Shown here piece by piece: positions 16,611 to 25,292 of a stretch of DNA of 64,000 nt; position 1 is the stretch's first letter, and the number at the start of each line of letters is the position of its first letter. A program made the translations under genes and the position numbers. The notes under the pieces are model-generated. The model did not search any database, was not told the DNA's origin, and worked only from the letters and a program-made list of their open reading frames with translations. Origin of the DNA: Desulfallas thermosapovorans DSM 6562 (GTDB taxonomy: Bacteria; Bacillota; Desulfotomaculia; Desulfotomaculales; Desulfallaceae); the NCBI RefSeq assembly GCF_008124625.1, contig NZ_VNHM01000003.1:124001-188000 (forward strand). The letters are read 5' to 3'.

Positions 16611-17654
16611 CTATTTTTTTGTCGATTGATTTTCCGGCTCAGTACCGGATTGTTGCTCCGCAGGCTGCTCCGCCAGCTTGTTTACTATATCAGCATTATC
16701 CCGCAGTTCCTGCATATATTCCGCTACTTTTTGGTTGACCCGCTCATTACGCAGGCTGGTGATAATTTGATCCTTAACTTCGTCCAGGGTATAAGTTTTC
16801 GCGGGAATAAGTTTGTCCAGACGAATAATGTGATAACCAAAGGTAGTCTTGACGGGCTCCACTGTATATTTACCCTCCTGCAGGGCAAAGGCGGCATTTT
16901 CAAATTCTTCGGCAAAGCCACTCCCTTTGCTAAAGGCGGGATATTGGCCGCCGTTATCCTTACTGCCCAGGTCATCACTGTACTCCCTGGCCAATTGGGC
17001 AAAGTCGGCACCTGAGGCCACCTTATCCACAATCTGCAGCGCCAGCACCTTGGCATCCATTTCGCTGCGGTTTTTACCATTGGAATAATCGCCCACACCG
17101 ATTAAGATATGGCTGACCTGCCGCTGCTCCGGGTCAGTATACTGGGCACTGTTTTTAGCATAATAATCACTTATTTCGGTCTCGGTGGGCTGGGGCACCT
17201 CGGAACTTATTTTTTCATACAGTTTATTAACAGCCAGCTGCTCCTTCATAAAATCTCCCAGCTTGGGTTCGTTTATCCCATAGGCCGCCAAAAATTTCTT
17301 AAACTCCCCTTCGCTGTCCAGTTGCTCCTTAAGAGTGGCAATTTCTTCCTGCACCTCTTTATCCGTGGGCATAAGCCCCAAACGTTCCACTTCCGCCAGC
17401 ACTAAGCGCTGGTCGATTAACTGGTTTAACACGTCCTGCTGCAACATCTTTTCCATTTCCCTGGCCTGTTCACCCTCCAGCACGAAACCTTGTTGGGCCA
17501 GAGTGTCCATTTGGGTGGCTACCGCTTCGTCCAGTTCCTGGGATGTAATATTTTCACCGTTCACAGTAGCCACCACATTGCTGCCGCAGCCTCCGAGAAA
17601 AACAAGCGCCAGTGAAAGCGTTAAACTTAAAAGAATTATGGTATTTCTACGCAA
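16611..17654 (-). CDS. prsA: Foldase lipoprotein, PrsA/SurA-type peptidyl-prolyl isomerase
   Basis: A 347-aa exported lipoprotein. The signal peptide ends in a lipobox LGGC (lipidated Cys23). A SurA-like N-terminal helical chaperone region (about residues 30-165) precedes the PpiC parvulin domain (about 178-275: RQVSHILIGV, EYSDDLGSKDNGGQYPAF, YGYHIIRLDKLIPA-like). The tail is Gln/Glu-rich. PrsA folds secreted proteins on the outside of the membrane. The TTG start follows GGAGGAGATAACTT. It lies directly downstream of mfd, 171 bp away. Whether it is the main PrsA or a paralogue cannot be told from this window. Confidence 0.88.
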   Translation of the reverse strand: MRRNTIILLSLTLSLALVFLGGCGSNVVATVNGENITSQELDEAVATQMDTLAQQGFVLEGEQAREMEKMLQQDVLNQLIDQRLVLAEVERLGLMPTDKEVQEEIATLKEQLDSEGEFKKFLAAYGINEPKLGDFMKEQLAVNKLYEKISSEVPQPTETEISDYYAKNSAQYTDPEQRQVSHILIGVGDYSNGKNRSEMDAKVLALQIVDKVASGADFAQLAREYSDDLGSKDNGGQYPAFSKGSGFAEEFENAAFALQEGKYTVEPVKTTFGYHIIRLDKLIPAKTYTLDEVKDQIITSLRNERVNQKVAEYMQELRDNADIVNKLAEQPAEQQSGTEPENQSTKK

Positions 17655-17678
17655 AAGTTATCTCCTCCCTAATAATAG

Positions 17679-17702
17679 ACCGCCCTTAAAAAAGGCGGTG
17701 TC
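17679..17702 (-). terminator. Weak terminator between mfd and prsA
   Basis: The stem ACCGCC / GGCGGT with an A/T-rich loop lies just upstream of the prsA ribosome site; the following tract is not a good T run. Confidence 0.35.
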
Positions 17703-17825
17703 AACTCATTTAATTATATAGTAAAGAAACGTACCGGACAATAGCCAGGCCCTCATAATAACCTGCAGGCTATTTTGGACCAAGTAAAAGGATACAGGGC
17801 ATTCTTTAGCATGCCCGCCATATTT

Positions 17826-20800
17826 TTAAAAAGTGTGCGTTTTACCCGCCAAATTTTTCAAAAACCTTTCCAGTTCATCCATCTGCTCTGCAGGCAGGCG
17901 CCCGGCCTCCCGTACTTTATAACGGATTTCAAAATCACCGTCGGCATGGCTGAATTTTACCTTATTACGATAGTGTTCGCCCAGTTGTACCAGTTTTTCA
18001 CCGGTAAGGGTATGTCCCGGGGCGAAGGTCAACCGGTAAAAACCCTGTTGTTTATTCACTGACTTTATTTTTAAATGCCCGGCCATAATCCTGATTCGGG
18101 ATACCCTTAACAGGTTTTGCACCGCCTGCGGTAAATCACCGAAACGATCCACCAATTCCTCTTCCAAATCAGCAATGCCGCCGGTACTTTGCAGTGAGGC
18201 AATGCGCCGGTATATTTCCACCTTTTGATTGGCGTCGGCGATATACTGGTTTGGTATATACGCCTCCACGGGTAATTCCACCACGGTGTCCACGGGTTTT
18301 TCCTCCTGTTGTCCCCGGGCTTCCCGTACCGCCTCCTCCAATAGCCGGCAGTACATATCAAAGCCCACCGCTGCGATATGGCCATGCTGTTCCGCCCCCA
18401 GCAAGTTGCCGGCACCCCTGATTTCCAGGTCGCGCATGGCAATTTTATAACCCGAACCAAATTCGGTAAACTCCCTGATGGCCGCCAATCTTTTTTCGGC
18501 CACTTCATTGAGCACCCTGTCCTTACGGAAGGTAAGATACGCATAGGCCAACCGGTTGGCGCGGCCTACCCGGCCCCGTAACTGGTAAAGCTGGGCCAGG
18601 CCAAAGTTGTTAGCTTCTTTTATAATTAACGTATTGACATTTGAAATATCCAAGCCGCTTTCGATAATGGTAGTGCACACCAGTACATCATATTCCCGGT
18701 CAATAAAGTCCAGCATGATCTGTTCCAGCTCTTCTTCCCGCATTTGCCCGTGGGCTGTAACAATGCGGGCCTCGGGTACCAGTCCTTTAACCCACGAGGC
18801 AACGTTATCCAGGTCGGCCACCCGGTTGTGTACATAATAAACCTGCCCCCCCCGGCCCAGTTCCCGGCGAATGGCCTCCCGAATCAACAGCGGATCTTCC
18901 TCCAGCACATAGGTCTGCACCGGAAACCGGTTTTCCGGCGGCGTCTCCAGCAGGCTGGTATCCCGCACCCCCACCAGCGACATGTGCAGCGTACGGGGAA
19001 TGGGCGTAGCGGTCAGGGTCAAAACATCTACGCTGGTACGTAATTTTTTCAACTTTTCCTTGTGTGCCACACCAAAACGTTGTTCTTCGTCCACCACCAG
19101 TAAACCCAGGTCCTTAAAGACAACATCCTCCTGAACCAGCCTGTGGGTGCCGATAACTATATCCACGCTGCCCTCTTTAAGTCCCTGGATAATCAAGCGC
19201 TGCTCTTTGGGCGTCCGGAAGCGGCTGAGCATCTCCACTGTCACGGGATAACCGGCAAACCGTTCCCTGAAGGTGTTATAATGCTGCTGGGCCAGGATAG
19301 TGGTAGGCACCAGCACGGCCACCTGTTTGCTTTCCATCACCGCCTTAAAGGCCGCCCGCAGCGCCACCTCTGTTTTGCCATAGCCCACATCGCCGCAAAG
19401 CAACCGGTCCATGGGCCGCGGCCTTTCCATATCCCTTTTCACTTCACTGATGGCCCGCAGCTGGTCGGGCGTTTCCTCGTAAGGGAAGGCGTCCTCAAAT
19501 TCCTTCTGCCATACCGTATCCGGCCCGAAAGCGTAACCCTGCACCGTTTCCCGGGCAGCATACAGGGCCAGTAATTCCTGGGCCATATCCCGCACCGCTT
19601 CCCGGACCCGGTTTTTCACCCGGTTCCATTCCGCACCGCCCAGCTTGGAAAGTCGCGGGCTATCGGCCTCGGCGCCCAGGTATTTTTGCAGCAACGAAAC
19701 CTGGTCGGTGGGTACGTACAGTTTATCTTCACCGGCATATTTAACCTGCAGGTATTCCTTGCGAATACCCCCTATTTCCAGCGGCACAATGCCCAGGTAC
19801 CGGCCAATACCGTGGTTCACATGGACCACGTAATCCCCGGCCTTGAGGTCGGTGAAGGGCTCCAGCCGGTTGCCCGCCTCCCGGGGTTGCTCCCGTTTTC
19901 TAACTTTGCGCTGGCCAAATATTTCAGCCTCGGTGATCACCACTAACCGGGCGTTGACCAGTTCAAAACCCCCGGATAATATCCCGTGGGTAATGACCAC
20001 ATGGCCCGGTTTAACCTCCTGATCCAAAGAAGATAAATAAAAGGCGTCCACCTTTTCATCCCGCAGGGCATCCAACAGGTGGCGCCCCCGGTCCGGCCCC
20101 GTCACCAAAAGCACCACGGCGTTGCCGTTGCGGCGCCACTGGCGTATTTCATCGGCCAGTATATCGGTATGGCCTAAAAAGCTATGCATGGACTTGGCCG
20201 CGAAATTGACTATCTTCTGGGGCCGGATAAAGGGGGCCTGGCGGGGCATAAAGGAAAAGTAAACCGCCTCGTGTTCAGCAATGTCCTCATGCAATTCATC
20301 CCAGTTAAGGTAACATTTTACTTGCCCGGGCAACACCTTACCCCTGGTAAGGAGGTCGGCATAAATCTCGGCCCGCTCCCGCTGGATGCTTTGCACCACT
20401 TCCTTAATCTTCAGCGGCTCGTCTATAAATACGGGTGTTCCTGCTGGAAGATAATCCAGCAGGCTTACCGGCCGGGGATAAAAATAAGGGGTAAATTGTT
20501 CCAGCCCGGGAAAATAAACTTCACCATTAAGCATATCCAGCAATTGCCCGAAATGCTCTTCCAAAAAGCCCAGGGCCGCTTGATCGCCGGATTTGGCCAA
20601 TTTGCGCCGCGAGGCCAGGTACTCCGCCTTAACGGCACTGTATCCCATGGCCCACAACTCCCGGCCGGCCACGGTTTCCCGGGCCGGAAAAACCACCAGC
20701 CGGTCGATCTTTTGGTCGGAACGCTGTGACTGGACTTCAAACTGGCGGATGGAATCCACTTCGTCATCGAAAAATTCCAAACGTACAGGCAACTCCCGGG

Positions 20801-21359
20801 TCATGGGGAAAATATCTGCAATACCGCCGCGTACGCTGAACTGCCCGGCCCTTTCCACCAAGTCGACCCTTTCATAGCCCATGGCTACCAGGCGGCGTAC
20901 CAGTTCCCCAATTTCCTGCCGCATACCTACGGCCAACTCCAACCGGGCGCCGGCAAACACGCCCGGCGGGCTGAGCCGGGACAGTAGTGCCTCCACCGGG
21001 GCCACCACCACCACCTGCTCGCCCAGACACAGGGCCTCCAGCACCCTTAGCCGGGAGGCCGTCACCTCCATACCGTGGGCCAGCACCTGGTAAGGAAGCT
21101 GCTCGTGCACCGGGAATTGCACCACCCGCAATTGCGGCAGCAGCGCGGATAAATCATCCACCACCCGCCCTGCCTCCAACTCACCCGGCGTCACCACCAG
21201 GACCACCGGGTAACCGGTAGTTACCATGGCCGCCATCAGCAGATTGCGCTGGGAACCGGTTAACCCGAACACTTGCTGCTGGCTTCGGTGGGCCGCCAAA
21301 CCCCTCACCAGGGCAACGCACTCCGGAGTTTCCTTGATTAATTTTAATAAACCTTGCAA
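17826..21359 (-). CDS. mfd: Transcription-repair coupling factor Mfd
   Basis: A roughly 1177-aa SF2 translocase that removes stalled RNA polymerase and recruits UvrA. Domains in order: UvrB-like N-terminal region (about 1-340), the RNA-polymerase interacting domain (DYVVHVNHGIGRYLGI, around 500), the helicase core with GDVGYGKTEVALRAAFKAV, DEEQRFGVAHKEKLK, TLTATPIPRTLHMSL and the RecG-like QLRGRVGR box, and the C-terminal TRCF domain (VELPVEAYIPNQYI). The upstream GTG at 21368 lies inside the GGTGA ribosome site, so the TTG at 21359 is the better start. The pth-fin-mfd order is conserved. Confidence 0.96.
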   Translation of the reverse strand: MQGLLKLIKETPECVALVRGLAAHRSQQQVFGLTGSQRNLLMAAMVTTGYPVVLVVTPGELEAGRVVDDLSALLPQLRVVQFPVHEQLPYQVLAHGMEVTASRLRVLEALCLGEQVVVVAPVEALLSRLSPPGVFAGARLELAVGMRQEIGELVRRLVAMGYERVDLVERAGQFSVRGGIADIFPMTRELPVRLEFFDDEVDSIRQFEVQSQRSDQKIDRLVVFPARETVAGRELWAMGYSAVKAEYLASRRKLAKSGDQAALGFLEEHFGQLLDMLNGEVYFPGLEQFTPYFYPRPVSLLDYLPAGTPVFIDEPLKIKEVVQSIQRERAEIYADLLTRGKVLPGQVKCYLNWDELHEDIAEHEAVYFSFMPRQAPFIRPQKIVNFAAKSMHSFLGHTDILADEIRQWRRNGNAVVLLVTGPDRGRHLLDALRDEKVDAFYLSSLDQEVKPGHVVITHGILSGGFELVNARLVVITEAEIFGQRKVRKREQPREAGNRLEPFTDLKAGDYVVHVNHGIGRYLGIVPLEIGGIRKEYLQVKYAGEDKLYVPTDQVSLLQKYLGAEADSPRLSKLGGAEWNRVKNRVREAVRDMAQELLALYAARETVQGYAFGPDTVWQKEFEDAFPYEETPDQLRAISEVKRDMERPRPMDRLLCGDVGYGKTEVALRAAFKAVMESKQVAVLVPTTILAQQHYNTFRERFAGYPVTVEMLSRFRTPKEQRLIIQGLKEGSVDIVIGTHRLVQEDVVFKDLGLLVVDEEQRFGVAHKEKLKKLRTSVDVLTLTATPIPRTLHMSLVGVRDTSLLETPPENRFPVQTYVLEEDPLLIREAIRRELGRGGQVYYVHNRVADLDNVASWVKGLVPEARIVTAHGQMREEELEQIMLDFIDREYDVLVCTTIIESGLDISNVNTLIIKEANNFGLAQLYQLRGRVGRANRLAYAYLTFRKDRVLNEVAEKRLAAIREFTEFGSGYKIAMRDLEIRGAGNLLGAEQHGHIAAVGFDMYCRLLEEAVREARGQQEEKPVDTVVELPVEAYIPNQYIADANQKVEIYRRIASLQSTGGIADLEEELVDRFGDLPQAVQNLLRVSRIRIMAGHLKIKSVNKQQGFYRLTFAPGHTLTGEKLVQLGEHYRNKVKFSHADGDFEIRYKVREAGRLPAEQMDELERFLKNLAGKTHTF

Positions 21360-21387
21360 TTGTATCACCAGCCGTAAAAAGGCATCA

Positions 21388-21420
21388 CAAAAAAAGCTTT
21401 AGCGCCACCAGGCTAAAGCT
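21388..21420 (-). terminator. Terminator upstream of mfd
   Basis: The 9-bp stem AGCTTTAGC / GCTAAAGCT is followed by seven T on the minus strand. It would end transcripts coming from fin before mfd, so mfd probably has its own promoter or receives read-through. Confidence 0.8.
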
Positions 21421-21439
21421 GTAAGGCCTTTTTATTTTT

Positions 21440-21603
21440 GAGTCTGTTGGAGTAGAAGTATTCTTAGGTGTCAGGTGCTGCCAGGGTTGAAAGAGCAAAA
21501 TCTTTCAACCCTGGCAGCACCCGGCACTTAAGTGGGCACCACAAAGAACAGCCAACGTAGAGATTTCACCAGTGAATCTCGCGCGGACTTTTTAGAACAG
21601 CCC
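21440..21603 (-). repeat. MITE-like palindromic repeat, copy at 21 kb
   Basis: Read on the minus strand this begins GGGGCTGTTCTAAAAAG, continues CCGCGCGAGATTCACT, and closes with a decayed inverted end (CCAACAGACTC). Its order of blocks and length match the 56.9-kb copy. The internal hairpin (21467-21528) has core CTGCCAGG paired with CCTGGCAG, between the shared outer and inner stems. It fills the gap between fin and mfd. Confidence 0.85.
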
Positions 21604-21635
21604 CTTTTACCTTTTTCTTTAATCCAAAATCTAGC

Positions 21636-21866
21636 TTAATTTATTCTTGTGGCATAGAAAAAACCATCTGGAGCACCATATATCTCTTCGCGGCACTCAT
21701 CACACAGGCCCGAAGCCACACCGCTTCCATTTTCAGGCTCCACCATCATTATATCCCCGCTATTGTCCACCGTCAAGCCGTCCAGGTCAACCTCGATGGC
21801 CCGCCCGCCTGATTCGGTAACCTTAAACAACCGGTCGCAGCATTCACAGACGTGGTAAATTTTCAT
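21636..21866 (-). CDS. fin: Anti-sigma-F factor Fin-like protein
   Basis: A 76-aa zinc-ribbon protein with two Cys-x2-Cys pairs: HVCECCDRLFKV near the N-terminus and GLCDECREEIYG near the C-terminus. In B. subtilis Fin (formerly YabK) is a sigma-F-made protein of this size and layout that binds RNA polymerase and shuts down sigma-F as sigma-G takes over. Sequence similarity is modest, but the location between pth and mfd is exactly the Bacillus one. The ATG giving MKIYHVC is preceded by TAGGTGA at five bases; the longer MKSMKIYH reading starts inside that site. A MITE separates it from mfd. Confidence 0.75.
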   Translation of the reverse strand: MKIYHVCECCDRLFKVTESGGRAIEVDLDGLTVDNSGDIMMVEPENGSGVASGLCDECREEIYGAPDGFFYATRIN

Positions 21867-21921
21867 ACTTTTCACCTACCGTGTTCAAATAGCCTGGAGA
21901 ATTTATTGCCCGTCAAAAACT

Positions 21922-22380
21922 TTACCAGATCCGCACCGCTGTATAATTCCACATTGCGTGGAGCATCACCGCCGGCACCACGGCCGCCACACCGGCATAG
22001 GCCAGAAACCAGGCGGTAACGAACCCCAGCAGGCTGTGCAGCGCCAGTGCCGCAAGCCCCGGCCAGATCCCGCGCCCGCCCGATAAATCCGCCAGCAGCT
22101 CGGCACCGCCAAACACCACGTGGGTTAAAAATATGTCGGCGCCCAAAAGAAGCGCCAGCCCCGTTTTAGTTACTTCCTCCGCAACCGGTGCCACCAGCAC
22201 GATCAGGGCAAGGCCTCCGTCCCGGCCGGCTAAACCCAGTATCCCGCGGGCCGTTACCGCGGACAATAAACCTGCCAGCACAAACAAGTAGATTCCCCTG
22301 CTTATAATATTGACCTTTGGAGGCAAGCTTATACCATCCTGGTTATTTAGCTGGTTCAGGCGGTACAACCAGGCTGACAT
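21922..22380 (-). CDS. PrsW-like membrane protease family protein
   Basis: A 152-aa protein with about four membrane segments. The acidic and histidine residues expected of PrsW/CPBP-type intramembrane proteases are in place: VAPVAEEVTKTG (Glu68, Glu69), LTHVVFGGAELLADL (His87, Glu94), ALHSLLGF (His115) and VMLHAMWNY (His141). PrsW proteins cleave anti-sigma factors or process membrane proteins, but the substrate here is unknown. The gene sits between pth and fin, where Bacillus has nothing similar. The ATG start has no clear ribosome site; a TTG about 32 codons further in follows AGGGGAATCTAC and could be used instead. It may be co-transcribed with fin, 55 bp downstream. Confidence 0.7.
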   Translation of the reverse strand: MSAWLYRLNQLNNQDGISLPPKVNIISRGIYLFVLAGLLSAVTARGILGLAGRDGGLALIVLVAPVAEEVTKTGLALLLGADIFLTHVVFGGAELLADLSGGRGIWPGLAALALHSLLGFVTAWFLAYAGVAAVVPAVMLHAMWNYTAVRIW

Positions 22381-22397
22381 TTAGTTTTATGAAATCA

Positions 22398-22664
22398 TTA
22401 TTTGTTTTTCACTTTCTCTGTAATTCGTCGGGCAATTCCGGCGGCTACTTCCTCACGGATTTGTTGCTTATTCCGGAAGGGCCTATTTGCGGGTAAAGAC
22501 GCGTAAAGTTAGGTCAATGGCTTGCGTTTGATTGCCCGCAGTTTGGCTTCATCGTCCCGGTTAAATTCAAATAAAAGTTCGTCACCTGGTTGCAGGTTAA
22601 GCTTGCGCCGGATGGCTGCAGAAATTGTTATTTGGCCCTTACTTGTTAGCTTTGCCTTAATCAT
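22398..22664 (-). pseudogene. AbrB/SpoVT-type DNA-binding protein with an internal stop
   Basis: From an ATG at 22664, behind AAGGAAGTG, the frame reads MIKAKLTSKGQITISAAIRR and KLNLQPGDELLFEF, a textbook AbrB/MazE/VapB swapped-hairpin domain. It reaches ..KRKPLT and a TAA at 22509 (51 aa). The same frame continues LYASLPANRPFRNKQQIREE and VAAGIARRITEKVKN to a second stop at 22398. That downstream part looks like the normal C-terminal tail of such antitoxin-type proteins, so one nonsense change appears to have split the gene. The 51-aa product keeps the DNA-binding domain and could still work. No PIN or MazF-type toxin gene lies next to it. Confidence 0.7.
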
Positions 22665-22805
22665 AGCGGCACTTCCTTACACGAAGCTTAATTCCTTACT
22701 TTATTAATTTCAATCTTTTCTGTTTTGATTATTGACAGCATTTCATCATAATTATAAGACATGGCTCTTACCCAGGGCCGCTGCAATTGCTACCCGGAGC
22801 AAAGT

Positions 22806-23375
22806 TCACCTCCACCCGTTGAACTTGTTCATGGCGGACACCACCCCGGCCCGGACGATCTCCTCCACCACCCCGGGCACGGTTTCCAGTACCCGGCAGA
22901 TGGCCTCCATATCCTCCGGGGCGGGGCGGGCCAGCACCCAGTCCGCCACCTCTGGGCCGGGCACCGGAGGACGCCCGATGCCGATGCGCACCCGGATAAA
23001 ATCTCCGGTTCCCAAGAGGCTAATGATTGAAGCCATCCCCCGGTGCCCGCCGGCGCTGCCCCGATCCCGAATGCGCAGCCGGCCGGGGGGCAGGTCCAAA
23101 TCATCGTAAATAACTATCAAATCGGCAGGGGCCAGTTTGTACCAGTTCAGCAGCGCAACCACCGCCTGCCCGCTTAAATTCATATAAGTCTGGGGCTTGG
23201 CCAGGATAATTTTCTCCCCCGCCAAAACCCCTTGTCCCACCAGGGAGTTGAAAAAAATACGGTCCACCGGCGTTTCCAGCCGCTTCGCCAGCCGGTCCAC
23301 CGCCATAAAACCGGCATTGTGCCTGGTCAGCGCGTACCTGGGTCCCGGGTTACCTAAACCCACCACCAGTTTCAA
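22806..23375 (-). CDS. pth: Peptidyl-tRNA hydrolase
   Basis: A 189-aa enzyme that recycles tRNA by cleaving peptidyl-tRNA released from ribosomes. It starts MKLVVGLGNPGPRYALTRHN, with Asn9 and the catalytic His19, followed by NAGFMAVD. KPQTYMNLSGQAV and LIVIYDDLDLPPGRLRIRDR contain the other conserved active-site residues, and GGHRGMASI follows. Length is typical. It lies upstream of the broken AbrB gene, the PrsW-like gene and fin, keeping the ctc-pth-fin-mfd order with several genes inserted between ctc and pth. Confidence 0.97.
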   Translation of the reverse strand: MKLVVGLGNPGPRYALTRHNAGFMAVDRLAKRLETPVDRIFFNSLVGQGVLAGEKIILAKPQTYMNLSGQAVVALLNWYKLAPADLIVIYDDLDLPPGRLRIRDRGSAGGHRGMASIISLLGTGDFIRVRIGIGRPPVPGPEVADWVLARPAPEDMEAICRVLETVPGVVEEIVRAGVVSAMNKFNGWR

Positions 23376-23499
23376 AATGCATTACCTCCGCTTTAAAATT
23401 TTGCCTCGATATGCCGTAATTAATTTATATATAAATATACCACGACCACCCGTTATATAATGGATTTGCGAACTTTAATTTCGCCATTACTTCATGCAA

Positions 23500-23535
23500 A
23501 AAATCACTCCCGCCACGTAAAACGGGAGTTCACTG
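23500..23535 (-). terminator. Hairpin terminator in the gap upstream of pth
   Basis: The stem ACTCCCG / CGGGAGT is followed by TTTTTT on the minus strand. It lies beyond the convergent dtd and DUF1992 genes and would stop leftward read-through before pth. The rest of 23376-23634 shows no gene. Confidence 0.55.
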
Positions 23536-23634
23536 GGCAAGTAATCAAAAACCTGAAGTACACTTTACCGTATTATCAGTGTCATTTAAAATATGTTATA
23601 TATTTAATAATCTATACCGGGAGGGGAATAACGG

Positions 23635-24006
23635 GTGGATATTGTGGCGGTAATTGCCGAAAATAAAATCCGCGAGGCCATCAAGAAGGGCGATTTTGAT
23701 AATCTTTCCGGCCGGGGAAAACCCCTGAAAGTGGAGGACCTTTCCGGCGTGCCCGAAGAATTGCGGGCGTCTTACATTATTTTGAAAAACTACGGAGCGC
23801 TACCACCCGAGATGGAGCTGGCCAAGGAAATTGTAACGCTACAAAGATTGGTTAATTGCTGCTACCGTGATGAAGAGAAAACCGCCTTGCGAAAAAAATT
23901 AAACGAAAAAATGCTCAGGTTCAACCTGTTGATGGAAAAACGGGGCGCAACCCCAGCACTGCAGTTTTACCAGGATAAAATTGAACAAAAGCTACTTTCG
24001 GATTAA
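23635..24006 (+). CDS. DUF1992 (DnaJ-homologue C28-type) protein
   Basis: A 123-aa protein matching DUF1992 along its length. The family signature IREAIKKGDFDNLSGRGKPL is followed by a helical remainder (PPEMELAKEIVTLQRLVNCC, then KKLNEKMLRFNLLMEKRG). The family is widespread in bacteria and also forms the C-terminal part of eukaryotic DNAJC28; its biochemical role is unknown. The GTG start follows GGGAGGGG. It is convergent with dtd, and the two stop codons overlap by four bases (24003-24006). Confidence 0.88.
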   Translation: MDIVAVIAENKIREAIKKGDFDNLSGRGKPLKVEDLSGVPEELRASYIILKNYGALPPEMELAKEIVTLQRLVNCCYRDEEKTALRKKLNEKMLRFNLLMEKRGATPALQFYQDKIEQKLLSD

Positions 24007-24455
24007 AATTTTTTATCGCTATCCAGCAGAATAGTAACGGGACCATCGTTTACCAGTTCCACCTCCATATGGGCGGCAAAAACACCGGTTTGCACTTTGG
24101 AAACACCTAATTTGTGAAACTTGTCTATTAAATAATTGTAAATTTCACTGGCTGTTTCCGGCCTGGCGGCACTTGAAAAGGATGGCCTCTTCCCTTTCCT
24201 GCAATCTCCATATAACGTGAATTGCGATACAACCAGCAACTGACCGTTTATATCTTTAAGGGACAAATTCATTTTGCCGGCGGAATCTTCAAAAATCCTT
24301 AAATCTACAATTTTTTGGGCCAGGTAATCCGCTGCGCTATTGGTATCATCGATTCCAATACCAACAAGCACCAGTAATCCCCTGGATATCTTCGATATAA
24401 CTTGTCCATCGATAAGAACTTGAGCTCTGGTTACCCTCTGCACAACTGCGCGCAT
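24003..24455 (-). CDS. dtd: D-aminoacyl-tRNA deacylase
   Basis: A 150-aa DTD1-type enzyme that removes D-amino acids mischarged onto tRNA. It begins MRAVVQRVTRAQVLIDGQVI. The two active-site motifs are present: VVSQFTLYGDCRKGKRPSF and the C-terminal LVNDGPVTILLDS containing the cross-subunit Gly-Pro pair. Length is typical. In many Firmicutes dtd follows relA; here it stands alone, convergent with the DUF1992 gene and followed upstream by a 400-bp gap with no convincing gene. Confidence 0.96.
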   Translation of the reverse strand: MRAVVQRVTRAQVLIDGQVISKISRGLLVLVGIGIDDTNSAADYLAQKIVDLRIFEDSAGKMNLSLKDINGQLLVVSQFTLYGDCRKGKRPSFSSAARPETASEIYNYLIDKFHKLGVSKVQTGVFAAHMEVELVNDGPVTILLDSDKKF

Positions 24456-24852
24456 ACAATCAAATCTCCCTTTGCCATAGAATTTGTATTAACTTAGATC
24501 CGTATCGGGTTAGTTTACTAATGAATCCCATATTAGCATTCTCCTTTAAGTTGACAAATACCTATGGAATAATTGTACACTTAAACATAAAAAAAGTGAA
24601 AGCCCCCCTGGGTGTGAGCGGGGGGTTCATTTTAAATGTAAGCGTCAAGGATAGTGAAATAAGGGTCGGAATTTTTGAAAATTTTATCATTGATATGAAA
24701 GAGGTTTTTTGATGTTTGATTATAATCTATTGGAAAAATTCCCGGTCCTGGTATCCACCACCGGAAATCCTGGCTGGGAGGCCACGCCTATGGCGTTGGC
24801 CTTCCGCCCCAATAGGCTAACGCAAGCCTCCCTCCATGTATAGGTAAAGGGC
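24456..24852. other. 397-bp gap with a decayed-looking segment and a nested hairpin
   Basis: No convincing gene is present. A plus-strand ORF (24521-24712, 63 aa) has no ribosome site, and its stop overlaps a second short ORF of 42 aa beginning at 24713. At about 24777-24835 a stem GGGAGGC / GCCTCCC encloses a second imperfect stem (CGTTGGCCT / AGGCTAACG). It may be a structured RNA or a remnant of a mobile element; neither is proven. Confidence 0.35.
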
Positions 24853-25146
24853 TTAATAATTATTTAATCTTTTGCTATTGACCTTTCCCCTGATAATCCA
24901 ATAAGTTACATTATTATCATAAGTACCTTTCCTGGCCAGCTCTTCCCGGCAATTGGAACAGAATAAATTACCCTCGTTTTCTTCAAGATTTACTTCAGAT
25001 GCTATGATTCTGGGCAACTGCAGCTTTATTAAGTTCCCCTTGCTCCCTTTGGCATATATCACCACGGGTGTTTTACAATTTCCACAGGAAACTTCCAGCG
25101 GAAAGGTGTTTCGTCTTTTCCTATAATAAGGGTTTTTGTATTTCAT
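24853..25146 (-). CDS. Zinc-ribbon-like protein of unknown function
   Basis: A 97-aa basic protein with two Cys-x2-Cys knuckles: VSCGNCKTPVVIYAKGSKGN and FCSNCREELARKG. Between them lies LIKLQLPRIIASEVNLEENE and the C-terminus is TYWIIRGKVNSKRLNNY. The layout suggests a single zinc-binding domain that might contact nucleic acid. I do not recognise a named family. The ATG is preceded by GGGGGGATTAATAAC, a good ribosome site, so it is very likely expressed. It stands alone between the gap near dtd and the Gly/Pro-rich gene on the same strand. Confidence 0.75.
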   Translation of the reverse strand: MKYKNPYYRKRRNTFPLEVSCGNCKTPVVIYAKGSKGNLIKLQLPRIIASEVNLEENEGNLFCSNCREELARKGTYDNNVTYWIIRGKVNSKRLNNY

Positions 25147-25292
25147 GTTATTAATCCCCCCATGTCAGGCATATCCTTTAACATGATACCGCTTTGGACA
25201 CCCGCGGAACAAAAGTGTTATAACTGCTGTTACCCGCTATTATAAATTATTTCAAGTTTATAACAACAACTCTTTTGAAACTGTACACACAA

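Noticed and set aside
20184-20729. Plus-strand ORFs opposite mfd
   Set aside because: All lie within the well-supported mfd coding sequence and have antisense-type composition.
22680-22760. 24-aa ORF upstream of the AbrB-type gene, beginning MSYNYDEMLS
   Set aside because: Too short and without a ribosome site to call; probably leader sequence.
24521-24712. 63-aa plus-strand ORF
   Set aside because: No ribosome site and no recognisable domain; recorded only as part of the gap description.
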